DNA from: Methylobacterium sp. WL1
Lineage (GTDB): Bacteria; Pseudomonadota; Alphaproteobacteria; Rhizobiales; Beijerinckiaceae
Assembly: GCF_008000895.1 (NCBI RefSeq)
Contig: NZ_CP042823.1
Span: 6,036,501-6,100,500, forward strand
Length of the DNA: 64,000 bases
Direction: 5' to 3'
In this document: positions 9,746 to 18,179 of the stretch, one piece after another
Layout: every line of letters starts with the position of its first letter
Position numbering within the stretch: position 1 is the stretch's first letter
Translations under genes and position numbers: made by a program
Notes under the pieces: model-generated
Databases searched by the model: none
Told to the model about the DNA's origin: nothing
What the model saw: the letters and a program-made list of their open reading frames with translations, nothing else

Positions 9746-9751
9746 CCGATT

Positions 9752-9877
9752 TACCGGCGGCGTTCCGCCCGGCGGAGCGCTGTCCCGGACGGGCTCCATG
9801 GAGTCGAGGTGCTCGGAGATCCGCGGGCTGCGGCTAGCCCTCGTGTCGGAGGCCTCGCTGTGAGGATGGCGGCCGCG
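9752..9877 (+). promoter_or_regulatory. ROSE-type RNA thermometer in the hsp20 leader
   Basis: The last hairpin shows the ROSE core: TCGCT (9855-9859), a 3-base loop, then the Shine-Dalgarno AGGA (9863-9866). Four bases pair with one bulged G, and outer GCC/GGC pairs extend the stem. Upstream, two more hairpins can be drawn: GGAGC with GCTCC, and GGGCT with AGCCC. In rhizobia ROSE elements mask the ribosome site of small heat-shock genes at low temperature and melt on heating. The downstream gene is exactly such a gene. The fold was drawn by eye. Confidence 0.65.
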
Positions 9878-10306
9878 ATGACTCGACCCTCGCCTTTCGG
9901 GCACCCGTTCCTGCTCGGCTTCGACGAGATCGAGCAGGCGCTCGACCGGGTCGCCAAGGGCGCCAACGACGGGTATCCCCCCTACAATATCGAACGGTTG
10001 CCCCGCACGGAGCGCGAGCCCGAACGCTTGCGCATCACGCTCGCGGTGGCTGGCTTCACCCAGGATCAACTCGACGTGACGCTCGAGGAAAATCAGCTGG
10101 TCGTCCGCGGCCGGCAGGTGGACGAGCGTGAGCGGCACTTCCTGCACCGTGGCATCGCGGCGCGGCAGTTCCAGCGGACGTTTTTGCTGGCCGACGGCAT
10201 GGAAGTGCTGGGGGCAGATCTCGCCAACGGCCTGCTCTCCATCGATCTCGTCCGCCCGGAGCCCGACCGGATCGTGCGCAAGATCGATATCGGCGCGCGT
10301 GGCTAG
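9878..10306 (+). CDS. Hsp20/alpha-crystallin family small heat-shock protein
   Basis: 142 aa. The ATG at 9878 (MTRPSPFGHPFLLGFDEI) is preferred because the Shine-Dalgarno AGGA lies 11 bases upstream; the ATG at 9866 overlaps that AGGA and cannot use it. The protein has a short N-terminal arm, an alpha-crystallin domain (about 35-135) with NIERLPRTEREPERLRI, AGFTQDQLDVTLE and the conserved GIAARQFQRTF, and a short tail. It is an IbpA-type holdase that keeps unfolding proteins soluble during heat stress. Expression appears doubly heat-controlled, by an RpoH-like promoter and a ROSE-like leader. DUF1150 follows 148 bases downstream. Confidence 0.93.
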   Translation: MTRPSPFGHPFLLGFDEIEQALDRVAKGANDGYPPYNIERLPRTEREPERLRITLAVAGFTQDQLDVTLEENQLVVRGRQVDERERHFLHRGIAARQFQRTFLLADGMEVLGADLANGLLSIDLVRPEPDRIVRKIDIGARG

Positions 10307-10454
10307 TGCAACGGCGATCGCGGGTGCGGCGTGAACGCAGCCCGGCGATGCCCGCGGTCGATTGATTGGCCGCCGAAACACACCACATCAGGATGGAACC
10401 ACCGGTGCCTCCGGGACCGGAGGTAGACGCTCTGCCACCCTAGGAGGGCTAAAC

Positions 10455-10739
10455 ATGACGAACTTGAACGCATCGCCCCTCACCCCCGCCGATCTCGACC
10501 CGACCGAGTTCAACCCGGCAGATCTCGCGGCGCTCGGCGAGGGCCATATCGCCTACGTTCGCCCGATACGTTCCGATGAGGTCCGTCGCCTGTTCCCGCA
10601 GGCTCCGGAACTGATGCCCGGCCTCGACCTGTTCGCACTCCTCTCGGCGAGCGGCGAGCCGATCATGCTGGCCGATTCCCGCGACGTGGTGCTGGCCAAT
10701 GCCGTGGCCCAGGATCTCCACGCCGTCAGCCTGCACTGA
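10455..10739 (+). CDS. DUF1150 family protein
   Basis: 94 aa with a strong TAGGAGGG ribosome site before the ATG. The conserved core (GHIAYVRPI, LFALLSASGEPIML, DSRDVVLANA) identifies DUF1150, a small alphaproteobacterial family usually encoded next to Hsp20. The function is unknown; the constant neighbourhood suggests a role in the same heat-shock response or in handling Hsp20 clients. The acidic N-terminus (DLDPTEFNPADLAAL) is probably flexible. The gene converges with the hydrolase at 10761. Confidence 0.85.
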   Translation: MTNLNASPLTPADLDPTEFNPADLAALGEGHIAYVRPIRSDEVRRLFPQAPELMPGLDLFALLSASGEPIMLADSRDVVLANAVAQDLHAVSLH

Positions 10740-10760
10740 CGCCGGGCAGACCGTCTTCGG

Positions 10761-11528
10761 TCAGCTGATTGCTGCCACCGCCGCCACGAGCCGCGCAATG
10801 TCCTGCGGTCGTGACAGGCGGTGGTCTCCGTCCGCGATCAGCGTGAGCACGGTACCCTCGGCGGGAAGGCGGCTCACCGTTTTCAGGGCGTGCTGGTACG
10901 GCACGTCCCGGTCGCGCATCCCCTGCAGGATGTGGACGGGGCAGGCAGGGTCGAAGGGGTGCTCGAGCAGCCTGTTGCTCCGGCCGTCCTCGATCAGCGC
11001 CAGGGTGATCGGATCTGGCTCCGGCGCATAGTCGCTTGGCCTCCGGAGCACGCCGTCTCGCGTCAACGCTGCGCGGGCGGGCCCGTCGAGATTGGACCAG
11101 ATCAGATCCTCGGTGAAGTCCAGGGCCGGTGCGATCAGCACCAGTGCCGCAGTCGTCTGGCCGCGTGCGGCGCGGTCGCGGGCGGCCAGGCTTGCGATCC
11201 AGCCGCCCATCGACGAACCGACCAGGATCGGCGGCTCGGGCACGTAGGCCGACAGGACGGCTTGCGCGTCCTCCAGCCAGGACGAGATGGTGCAGTCGGC
11301 GAAGGTGCCGCCGGAGGCGCCGTGGCCGGCATAGTCGAACCGCACCAGGGCGCGCTTTTCCTCGGTGGCCCACGCGTCCAGGGCCGCGGCTTTTGTGGCG
11401 GTCATGTCGGAGCGGAATCCCCCGAGCCAGACCACCGGGGGCCCGGCGCCTTCTCGAACCCGCACGGCGATCTTGCGTGCTGCGTCACCTTCACCGACGC
11501 TGATGAAGGTCGGCCCTGTATCGGTCAT
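10761..11528 (-). CDS. Alpha/beta hydrolase
   Basis: 255 aa from the ATG at 11528 (MTDTGPTFISVG); the longer open frame upstream is not supported. Alpha/beta-hydrolase landmarks: oxyanion stretch VVWLGGFRSDM, nucleophile Ser in GSSMGGW, acid Asp in QGMRDRDVPY, catalytic His in DGDHRLS. The family includes esterases, thioesterases and depalmitoylase-like enzymes; the substrate cannot be read from the sequence. It is cytosolic and stands alone between convergent and divergent neighbours. Confidence 0.82.
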   Translation of the reverse strand: MTDTGPTFISVGEGDAARKIAVRVREGAGPPVVWLGGFRSDMTATKAAALDAWATEEKRALVRFDYAGHGASGGTFADCTISSWLEDAQAVLSAYVPEPPILVGSSMGGWIASLAARDRAARGQTTAALVLIAPALDFTEDLIWSNLDGPARAALTRDGVLRRPSDYAPEPDPITLALIEDGRSNRLLEHPFDPACPVHILQGMRDRDVPYQHALKTVSRLPAEGTVLTLIADGDHRLSRPQDIARLVAAVAAIS

Positions 11529-11635
11529 CGATCTCTCCGGTAGGCCTATCTCGGGCTTGAAGAAGTCCATCCCTGACCGGATCGGCTTCAACCTGCGTTT
11601 ACCAGACCGTAAAGCGCGACCGCGATGCTGGGGCA

Positions 11636-12922
11636 ATGGGTACCAGCATGTTGCAGATGCCGGCGGGAGGCTTGCGTCTCCACGCCGAACGAGCGCGGAT
11701 GGGTGATGTGACGCGCGGCCTGACGGGCTTCCCCGCCGAAATCGATGTCCTTGCGGGCGCCCGCGTCCTGCAGATCATCCCGGAACTCGATGCCGGTGGC
11801 GCCGAGCGGACGACCGTCGACGTGGCCGGCGCCTTGGCCGCAGTGGGCGCCCGGGCCCTGGTCGCCACCGAGGGCGGCCGCCTCATCGGCGAGCTTCAGG
11901 CGAAGGGCGGGCATTGGCTCCGTTTCCCGGCCGCGTCGAAGAATCCGGTCGGCATGGCGGTGAACGTCGTGCGGCTGATGGCGCTGTGTCGGCGAGAGGG
12001 CGTGCAGATCGTCCACGCCCGGTCGCGGGCGCCGGCCTGGGTCGCGCTCGGGGCCGCACGCCGGCTCGGCCTGCCGTTCGTCACGACCTACCATGGCAGC
12101 TATTCCGGCCGGACCGGCGTGAAGGTGCTGTACAATTCCGTGATGGCCCGGGGCGACGTGGTGATCGCCAACTCGCGCTACACCGCCGACCTGATCCATC
12201 GCCTGCACGCCGAGCAGGCCGGCGATCGCGTGCGGGTCATCCACCGGGGCACGGATCTCGCGGTGTTCAATCCGGTGGCGGTGGGCGCCGGACGGGTCGA
12301 GGCGCTGCGTCGGGCCTGGAACGTGGCACCCCACGAGCGGGTGATCCTGCTCGCTGCCCGCCTGACCGCCTGGAAGGGGCATCGGGTGCTGATCGACGCC
12401 GCGGCGCAGATGCGGGATCGGGGCGTGCCGGACCTCGCGGTGGTGCTCGCCGGAGACCCGCAAGGCCGGACGTCCTACGAGCGCGAGCTTGATGCGCTGA
12501 TCGCCGCCCGCGGCCTGGGCGGCATCGTGCGCCGGGTCGGCCACTGCACCGATATGCCCGCGGCGTTCCGCGCGGCGTCCGTGGTGGCCGTCCCATCGGT
12601 GGAGCCGGAGGCGTTCGGCCGCTCGGCCGTGGAAGCCCAGGCGCTGGGCACGCCTGTGGTCGTCTCCGATCTCGGCGCGGTCCCCGAGACGGTGCTGGCG
12701 CCGCCGGACGTCGCGTCCGGCCAGCGGACCAGCTGGCGGGTGCCACCCGGCGATGCCGGCGCCCTCGCCGCAGCCCTCACCGAAGCCCTGTCTCTGGGTG
12801 CCAGTGCCCGCGATGCGCTGGTCCGGCGCGGGCGCGCCCATGTGGAGGCGAATTTTTCGCTGGAGCGCATGGCCGGCGACACCCTGGCCGTCTACGCCCA
12901 GCTGCTGGGGCGGCAGAGCTGA
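11636..12922 (+). CDS. Family 4 glycosyltransferase
   Basis: Up to 428 aa; the first methionines are at 11636, 11648 and 11699 and the sequence does not settle which is used. It has the GT-B fold signature: N-terminal VLQIIPELDAGGAERTT for the acceptor side, and a C-terminal nucleotide-sugar site with LAARLTAWKGH, AGDPQGRTSYERE, PSVEPEAFGRSAVEAQA and the EPE-x7-E motif. It probably transfers a sugar to lipopolysaccharide or a capsule/exopolysaccharide precursor at the inner face of the membrane. No other polysaccharide gene is adjacent. Confidence 0.85.
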   Translation: MGTSMLQMPAGGLRLHAERARMGDVTRGLTGFPAEIDVLAGARVLQIIPELDAGGAERTTVDVAGALAAVGARALVATEGGRLIGELQAKGGHWLRFPAASKNPVGMAVNVVRLMALCRREGVQIVHARSRAPAWVALGAARRLGLPFVTTYHGSYSGRTGVKVLYNSVMARGDVVIANSRYTADLIHRLHAEQAGDRVRVIHRGTDLAVFNPVAVGAGRVEALRRAWNVAPHERVILLAARLTAWKGHRVLIDAAAQMRDRGVPDLAVVLAGDPQGRTSYERELDALIAARGLGGIVRRVGHCTDMPAAFRAASVVAVPSVEPEAFGRSAVEAQALGTPVVVSDLGAVPETVLAPPDVASGQRTSWRVPPGDAGALAAALTEALSLGASARDALVRRGRAHVEANFSLERMAGDTLAVYAQLLGRQS

Positions 12923-13115
12923 GAAACCCGCGCCTTTGGGCACGGTGGGCCGGCCAGACGACCACGGGGTGCCGATTATTTCACCGACCACGCCGGCGAC
13001 CCGTTGACTCTCTTGGAGCTTCCTCCAACGTAGTAGGTCCGGGACAGACCGGAACGGCTGGCGGTCAGGGGATCCACGGAACGGGTCGCCAGATCCGCCG
13101 TTTCGTCGTTGCAGC

Positions 13116-13120
13116 AGGAG
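13116..13120 (+). promoter_or_regulatory. Shine-Dalgarno that fixes the infC start at ATT
   Basis: AGGAG lies 9 bases before an in-frame ATT at 13130. No ATG, GTG or TTG lies at a suitable distance behind it: the TTG at 13109 is upstream of it and the next ATG (13142) is 21 bases away. Confidence 0.7.
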
Positions 13121-13129
13121 ACCGAAGCC

Positions 13130-13672
13130 ATTCGTAGACCGATGAGAGCCATGCCGGCCCCGCAGAAGGACGGGCCGCGCGCCAACCGCGACATTCGCGG
13201 GGTGCGGGAAGTGCAGCTGATCGACGATACCGGGCAGAACCGCGGCGTCGTCCCCTTCTTCGACGCGCTGACTCTCGCTGAGGAGGCCGGCCTCGATCTC
13301 GTGGAGATCGCGCCGAACTCGGTGCCGCCCGTCTGCAAGCTGCTCGATTACGGGCGCTTCCGCTTCAACGAGCAGAAGAAGCAGAACGAGGCGCGCAAGC
13401 GGCAGAAGACCGTCGAGGTCAAGGAGATCAAGCTCCGCCCCGGCATCGACAAGCACGATTACGATACAAAGATGAAGTCGGTTCATCGCTTCTTCGAGGA
13501 AGGCGACAAGGTCAAGGTGACCCTGCGCTTCCGCGGTCGTGAGATGGCTCACCAGGATATCGGTCTGCGCCTCCTGGAGCGCGTGAAGAACGAGACGGCC
13601 GAGATCGCCAAGGTGGAGAGCGAGCCGATGCTCGAAGGCCGCCAGATGATCATGATCCTCGCGCCGCGCTGA
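13130..13672 (+). CDS. infC: Translation initiation factor IF-3
   Basis: 180 aa. The N-terminal domain contains [16 protein letters not shown] and [20 protein letters not shown]; the C-terminal domain has [17 protein letters not shown] and [21 protein letters not shown], all IF-3 hallmarks. IF-3 binds the 30S subunit, keeps subunits apart and rejects wrong start codons. The start is placed at ATT (13130), giving the family N-terminus (M)RRPMRA; E. coli infC also starts with the rare ATT, which lets IF-3 repress its own translation. Unlike E. coli, rpmI-rplT is not adjacent but lies about 6 kb away on the other strand. A terminator follows. Confidence 0.95.
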   Translation: MRRPMRAMPAPQKDGPRANRDIRGVREVQLIDDTGQNRGVVPFFDALTLAEEAGLDLVEIAPNSVPPVCKLLDYGRFRFNEQKKQNEARKRQKTVEVKEIKLRPGIDKHDYDTKMKSVHRFFEEGDKVKVTLRFRGREMAHQDIGLRLLERVKNETAEIAKVESEPMLEGRQMIMILAPR

Positions 13673-13693
13673 TCCGCTCGGCCACAGCGATTT

Positions 13694-13730
13694 ACGCCGC
13701 CTCCTGACCCGGGGCGGCGTTCGTATTTGT
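13694..13730 (+). terminator. Rho-independent terminator after infC
   Basis: Inverted repeat ACGCCGCC (13694-13701) and GGCGGCGT (13713-13720), followed by the T-rich TCGTATTTGT. Confidence 0.75.
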
Positions 13731-13770
13731 AGCGCTTCCGCAAAGCGGCGGAGGCGACTATCTCCTGACT

Positions 13771-14556
13771 ATGGCCCTCGCTCCCGAAGAGATCGAACGC
13801 TACGCCCGTCACCTTGTCCTGGCCGAGGTCGGTGGCCCCGGGCAGGCACGCCTCAAGGCGGCCCGGGTGCTGGTGATCGGGGCAGGGGGGCTCGGCGCGC
13901 CGCTGATCCAGTATCTTGCGGCCGCCGGCATCGGCACGATCGGCATCGTCGACGACGACACCGTCTCGCTGTCGAACCTGCAGCGCCAGGTCATTCATGG
14001 CACGCCGGATCTCGGCCGGCCGAAGGTCGCGAGCGCGGTCGACGCGGTCGAACGCCTCAACCCGCACGTGGCGGTGGTCCCGCATCCGTTCCGCATCACG
14101 CCGGACAATGCCGTCGACCTGATCGCGGGCTACGACCTCGTCGCCGACGGCTCCGACAACTTCGCCACCCGCTACGCCGTCTCGGATGCCTGCTTCCACG
14201 CGCGGCGACCGCTGGTCACGGCGGCGCTCGGCCGGTTCGACGGCACGCTCACCACGATCCGGGCGCATGAGTCCGATCCGGACGGCAAGCCGAACCCGAC
14301 CTATCGCTGCCTGTTCCCGAACCCGCCGCCGCCCGGCAGCGTGCCGGCCTGCGCCGAGGCCGGCGTGCTCGGGGCGCTGGCCGGCGTGATGGGCTCGCTG
14401 ATGGCCATGGAGGTGATCCGCGCCGTGGCCCAATTCGGCGAACCGCTGGTCGGGCGCCTGCTCATGGTGGACGCCCGCTCGATGCGATTCGAGACGCTGC
14501 GCTACGGCTGGGACCCGGACAATCCGCTCAGCGGCACCGCGGCCTCAGCCCAATAG
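13771..14556 (+). CDS. moeB: MoeB/HesA/ThiF-family adenylyltransferase
   Basis: 261 aa E1-like enzyme. It has the ATP loop GAGGLGAP, the Arg-containing NLQRQVIH and the acidic VADGSDNFATRY. MoeB adenylates the C-terminal Gly-Gly of MoaD for molybdopterin synthesis; close relatives do the same for ThiS. The two CxxC pairs that hold zinc in E. coli MoeB are not complete here: only one Cys is in the first site (TYRCLFP) and none in the C-terminal site. No moa or thi gene is adjacent, so the sulphur-carrier partner is unproven. The 3' end overlaps the DUF1186 gene by 12 bases, tail to tail. Confidence 0.82.
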   Translation: MALAPEEIERYARHLVLAEVGGPGQARLKAARVLVIGAGGLGAPLIQYLAAAGIGTIGIVDDDTVSLSNLQRQVIHGTPDLGRPKVASAVDAVERLNPHVAVVPHPFRITPDNAVDLIAGYDLVADGSDNFATRYAVSDACFHARRPLVTAALGRFDGTLTTIRAHESDPDGKPNPTYRCLFPNPPPPGSVPACAEAGVLGALAGVMGSLMAMEVIRAVAQFGEPLVGRLLMVDARSMRFETLRYGWDPDNPLSGTAASAQ

Positions 14557-15426
14557 GGCACCCGGCGGCATCCACGGGCCCTCGGCCTCCTGCTTGCCGA
14601 GGCAGCACTTCTTGAACTTCTTGCCCGAGACGCAGGGACACGGATCGTTGCGCCCGACATCCTTCAACGGATTGCGCTGCGGCTCGCCGGCGCCCTCCGC
14701 GGTCCAGTCGAGCGCCTCGACCGGATCGTCGAGATAGCCGTACTGGTAGGGCCCGAGCCGGTCCCGGTCCTCCGGCTTGGTCTCGGCCTTGCGCAGCGCC
14801 TCCTTGAACCAGGCCGCGTCGCTGATCTCGTCGGTGATCCGCCCGTCCGCCCGAGCCGCCGCGGCACGCGGGGCGAGATCGCGAAAGCCCAGATGTGCGA
14901 TCGCCTCCTCCCAGCCGACCCAGGCCGGTCCCTCCTCGACGGCCGCCTGCGCGTCGTCGAAGCGGACCAGCAGCGCGTGCATCGCGTCGCGGTCGATCCG
15001 GCCCTCCAGGGTCAGGAAGGTGCAGGCCGACAGCAGCGCCATGCGGGTGAGGTCATCGACCGTGCTGTCGAGGATCAGCCGGAACAGCGGCAGTTGATCG
15101 CCGTCGAACAGGCTCGCCACGACCTTGGAGAGCGTCGCCGTCACGGCGTCGCCCAGGATCGCGTCGAGCGTTTCCTCGTCCTGCCGGAGGAGCTTGAGGA
15201 GCGGCGCGAGGGCGCGCGTATCCCGGGCATGCGCCAGGACGTGCACGCCCCAGAACAGGAGGTTGGCGTCCTCCGGCGAGATCTCCCGCCCCTCGGCCGC
15301 GGCTTCGAGCAGCGGCAGAGTCGCATCGGCGATCTCGGCCGGATGTCCGAGCGCTTCCCGCAGCGCCTTGGTCGGCAGGTGCTCGGACGCCGCCAGGTCC
15401 TCGATGAGCGCTGCGATCCGGTTCAT
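14545..15426 (-). CDS. DUF1186 protein with C-terminal SEC-C zinc motif
   Basis: 293 aa. The first 230 residues are helical repeats of the DUF1186 type (EDANLLFWGVHVLAHARD, SACTFLTLEGRIDRDAMHAL). After a linker, residues about 252-272 hold a SEC-C motif, RNDPCPCVSGKKFKKCC, which binds one zinc and in SecA contacts ribosome or SecB. The function is unknown. It lies just upstream (10 bases) of pheT on the same strand in map order, but its start faces the pheT stop, so it would be the last gene of that transcript. It converges with moeB. Confidence 0.8.
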   Translation of the reverse strand: MNRIAALIEDLAASEHLPTKALREALGHPAEIADATLPLLEAAAEGREISPEDANLLFWGVHVLAHARDTRALAPLLKLLRQDEETLDAILGDAVTATLSKVVASLFDGDQLPLFRLILDSTVDDLTRMALLSACTFLTLEGRIDRDAMHALLVRFDDAQAAVEEGPAWVGWEEAIAHLGFRDLAPRAAAARADGRITDEISDAAWFKEALRKAETKPEDRDRLGPYQYGYLDDPVEALDWTAEGAGEPQRNPLKDVGRNDPCPCVSGKKFKKCCLGKQEAEGPWMPPGALLG

Positions 15427-15436
15427 GCCGTTTTCC

Positions 15437-17857
15437 TTAGGACCGCAGGGTCGCGCCGGTCCGGCGCGAGACTTCCGTGACGATCTTGGCGCTCACCGCC
15501 TCGATCTCGGCATCGGTGAGGGTGCGCTCCACCGGCTGCAGGCGAACCGCGATGGCCACCGACTTGGACCCGTCCGGCACGCCGGTCCCCTCGTAGAGGT
15601 CGAAGACCTCGACGCCGGTGACCAGCTTGCGCTCCGCCCCTTGCGCCGCCTTGACGATGTCGCCTGCCGGGACGTCGCGGCCGACCAGGAAGGCGAAGTC
15701 CCGGGACAGCGGCTGGAACTCGGAGAGGGCCAGAGCGGGCTTGGCCTTGGTCGGCTTGTGCTTGGGCAAAGGCAGGGCGTCGAGCACGATCTCGAACGCC
15801 ACCAGGCTGCCCTTGAGGTCGAGGGCCTGCAGGGTCCGCGGATGGACCTCGCCGAACCAGCCGATCTCGGATTTCGGCCCGAAGCGCAGCGTGCCCGAGC
15901 GTCCGGGGTGGAGCCAGGTCGGGCCGCCTGCCGTAACCTGGAGGCCGCCGGTCGGCACGCCGAGGGCGCCCAGCAGGGCGAGGGCGTCGGCCTTCGCGGC
16001 GAAGACGTCCACCGTCCCGGCCGAGCCGTCCCAATGGCGCCCGGCACCCGTCAGGGTTGCGCTGCCGCGACGCACTGCGGCGGCGCGGATGCTCTGCCCT
16101 TCCGGCTCGTCCGAGGCGAAGCACTGACCGACCTCGAACAGGGCCGCATCCGGATAGCCGCGGTCGGCGTTGCGCTGCGCCGCCCGCAGCAGACCCGGCA
16201 CCAGGCTCGGGCGCATGTCCGACAGTTCGGACGCGATCGGGTTGGCGAGCACGAGGTCGGCGCCGCCCCCGCCGAACAGCTCGGCATCGGAATGCGGGAC
16301 GAAGGACCAGGTCACCGCTTCCATCAGGCCGCGACTCGCCAGGGCCCGCTTGGCCGTCCGGGTGCGCTTCTGCATCACCGTGAGCAGCGGCCGGCCGATC
16401 CCGGCAATCCGCGGCAGCGGCTTCGGCTCGATCCGGTCCAGGCCGGCGATACGGATGACCTCCTCGACCAAGTCGGCCTTGCCCTCGACATCGGGCCGCC
16501 AGGACGGTGTCAGGACCTCCACCCGGTCGCCGGTGCCGGAGATTTGGAAACCCAGCGTCTCCAGGATCAGCTTGATCTCGGTCTGCGGCAGTTCGATGCC
16601 GGCCAGGCGCCGCACCTCGGTCCACGGGAAATCGATGATCCGCTCCGATTCCGGGGGCTCGCCGGCGATCGTCGCCTGGGAGGGCGTGCCGCCGCACAGA
16701 TCGACCACGAGGCGCGTGGCGAGGTCCAGGCCGGGGAGCGTGAAGGCCGGGTCGACGCCGCGCTCGAACCGGTAGCGCGCATCGGTGATGATGCCGAGCC
16801 GGCGCCCGGACTGGGCGATGTTGGCCGGGTCCCACAGCGCCGATTCAATCAGCACGTCCGTGGTGGACTCGTCGCAGCCGGAGGCCTGGCCACCCATGAT
16901 GCCGGCTATCGATTCGACGCCGGCTTGATCGGCGATCACCACGGTGTCGTCGGTGAGCGTGTAGGTCCGTCCGTCGAGCGCCAGGAGGCTTTCGCCTCCG
17001 TGGGCCCGCCGCACCGTCAGGTTGCCCGAGACCTTGGCGGCGTCGAACACGTGCAGCGGCCGGCCGCGATCGAAGGTGACGTAGTTGGTGATGTCCACGA
17101 GGGCGTTGATCGGTCGAAGACCGATCGCCCGCAGCCTGGCCTGCATCCAGGCCGGCGACGGACCGTTCTTCACGCCGCGCACGAGTCGAAGGGCGAAGAG
17201 CGGGCAAAGTCCGCGATCCTCCGGCGCGAGGGCCAGGTCGACCTCGACCGGGCAGGGACCTTCGCCGCGCACGCCCGGCGCGGCCTCGTGCTTGAGGCTG
17301 CCGATCCCGGTCGCCGCGAGGTCGCGGGCGATGCCGTGCACCGAGGTGCAGTCCGGACGGTTCGGCGTCAGGTTGATCTCGATGACCGCATCGTCGAGCC
17401 CGGCATAGAGGGCGTAGCCCTGGCCGACCGGCGCATCGGCCGGGAGTTCGAGGATGCCATCATGGTCCTCGCCGAGTCCGAGTTCCGCCCCCGAGCACAG
17501 CATGCCGTGGCTCTCGACGCCGCGGATCGTGCCGACCGAGAGGGTGATCGCCTTCCCGGGCACATAGGTGCCGGGCGGCGCGAACACCGACACGAGACCC
17601 GCGCGTGCGTTCGGCGCACCGCAGACCACCTGGATCGGCACGCCCGCCCCGGTCTCGACGGTGCAGACCCGCAGACGGTCGGCGTTCGGATGCTGCTCGG
17701 CTGTCAGGATCCGGGCGACGACGTAGGGCTTGAGCGCGGCCGCCTTGTCCTCGACGCCCTCGACCTCGAGGCCGATGCGCGTCAGCGTCTCGGTGATGGT
17801 GTCGAGGGAAGCCTCGGTGTCGAGGTGGTCCTTGAGCCAGGAGAGGGTGAATTTCAT
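15437..17857 (-). CDS. pheT: Phenylalanyl-tRNA synthetase beta subunit
   Basis: 806 aa, normal length. It starts with the [12 protein letters not shown] family N-terminus. Domains: tRNA-binding EMAP-like fold (about 40-150), B3/B4 editing domain (210-390), B5 (405-475), catalytic-like core (490-690) and a C-terminal FDX-ACB anticodon-binding fold (715-806, ending in [10 protein letters not shown]). With PheS it forms the alpha2-beta2 enzyme that charges tRNA-Phe. In most bacteria pheT directly follows pheS; here about 320 bases with a broken HEPN gene separate them. Confidence 0.97.
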   Translation of the reverse strand: MKFTLSWLKDHLDTEASLDTITETLTRIGLEVEGVEDKAAALKPYVVARILTAEQHPNADRLRVCTVETGAGVPIQVVCGAPNARAGLVSVFAPPGTYVPGKAITLSVGTIRGVESHGMLCSGAELGLGEDHDGILELPADAPVGQGYALYAGLDDAVIEINLTPNRPDCTSVHGIARDLAATGIGSLKHEAAPGVRGEGPCPVEVDLALAPEDRGLCPLFALRLVRGVKNGPSPAWMQARLRAIGLRPINALVDITNYVTFDRGRPLHVFDAAKVSGNLTVRRAHGGESLLALDGRTYTLTDDTVVIADQAGVESIAGIMGGQASGCDESTTDVLIESALWDPANIAQSGRRLGIITDARYRFERGVDPAFTLPGLDLATRLVVDLCGGTPSQATIAGEPPESERIIDFPWTEVRRLAGIELPQTEIKLILETLGFQISGTGDRVEVLTPSWRPDVEGKADLVEEVIRIAGLDRIEPKPLPRIAGIGRPLLTVMQKRTRTAKRALASRGLMEAVTWSFVPHSDAELFGGGGADLVLANPIASELSDMRPSLVPGLLRAAQRNADRGYPDAALFEVGQCFASDEPEGQSIRAAAVRRGSATLTGAGRHWDGSAGTVDVFAAKADALALLGALGVPTGGLQVTAGGPTWLHPGRSGTLRFGPKSEIGWFGEVHPRTLQALDLKGSLVAFEIVLDALPLPKHKPTKAKPALALSEFQPLSRDFAFLVGRDVPAGDIVKAAQGAERKLVTGVEVFDLYEGTGVPDGSKSVAIAVRLQPVERTLTDAEIEAVSAKIVTEVSRRTGATLRS

Positions 17858-17875
17858 CGATCGTAACCTCTTGGC

Positions 17876-18149
17876 TCAGGAGAGCCGGGCTTTCGTTATG
17901 AGGAGGATAGCCAGCTTGCGGCGCTGGTCGTCGCCCAGGGACTCAAGGGCCTCCACGGCCTCTCGGGCGCGAGCCATCGAAACAAAGACCGTGGGAGACG
18001 GTGTAATAGACAGTGCTCACGGCACGTCGCAGCGGTGCCGTGCGCAAGTTCATCCGACCGCTCTGGTGGGCTGGCATTTCGGCCACTTCAAGAAGATCGG
18101 AGATGATGGAATTGCCGAGACGCGGCATTACGGATCTCCGCGCTCGCAC
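17876..18149 (-). pseudogene. Remnant of a HEPN-domain protein gene
   Basis: Two fragments of one protein type in different frames. The 5' part (18149 to about 17990) reads LLEVAEMPAHQSGR, then RTAPLRRAVSTVYYTVSHGLC, the conserved N-terminal helix of small HEPN proteins (usually RRAVSTAYYAxFH). The 3' part (17977-17876) reads ARAREAVEALESL, then DDQRRKLAILLITKARLS, the end of the same family. The middle of the protein, usually about 100 residues, is missing and the frame changes, so it cannot be functional. It sits between pheS and pheT. Confidence 0.65.
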
Positions 18150-18179
18150 TCGTCATCATGGTCCCCCCCAAACCTCTCC

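Noticed and set aside
15125..17866. Long plus-strand open frame opposite pheT
   Set aside because: Antisense shadow of pheT, no family resemblance.
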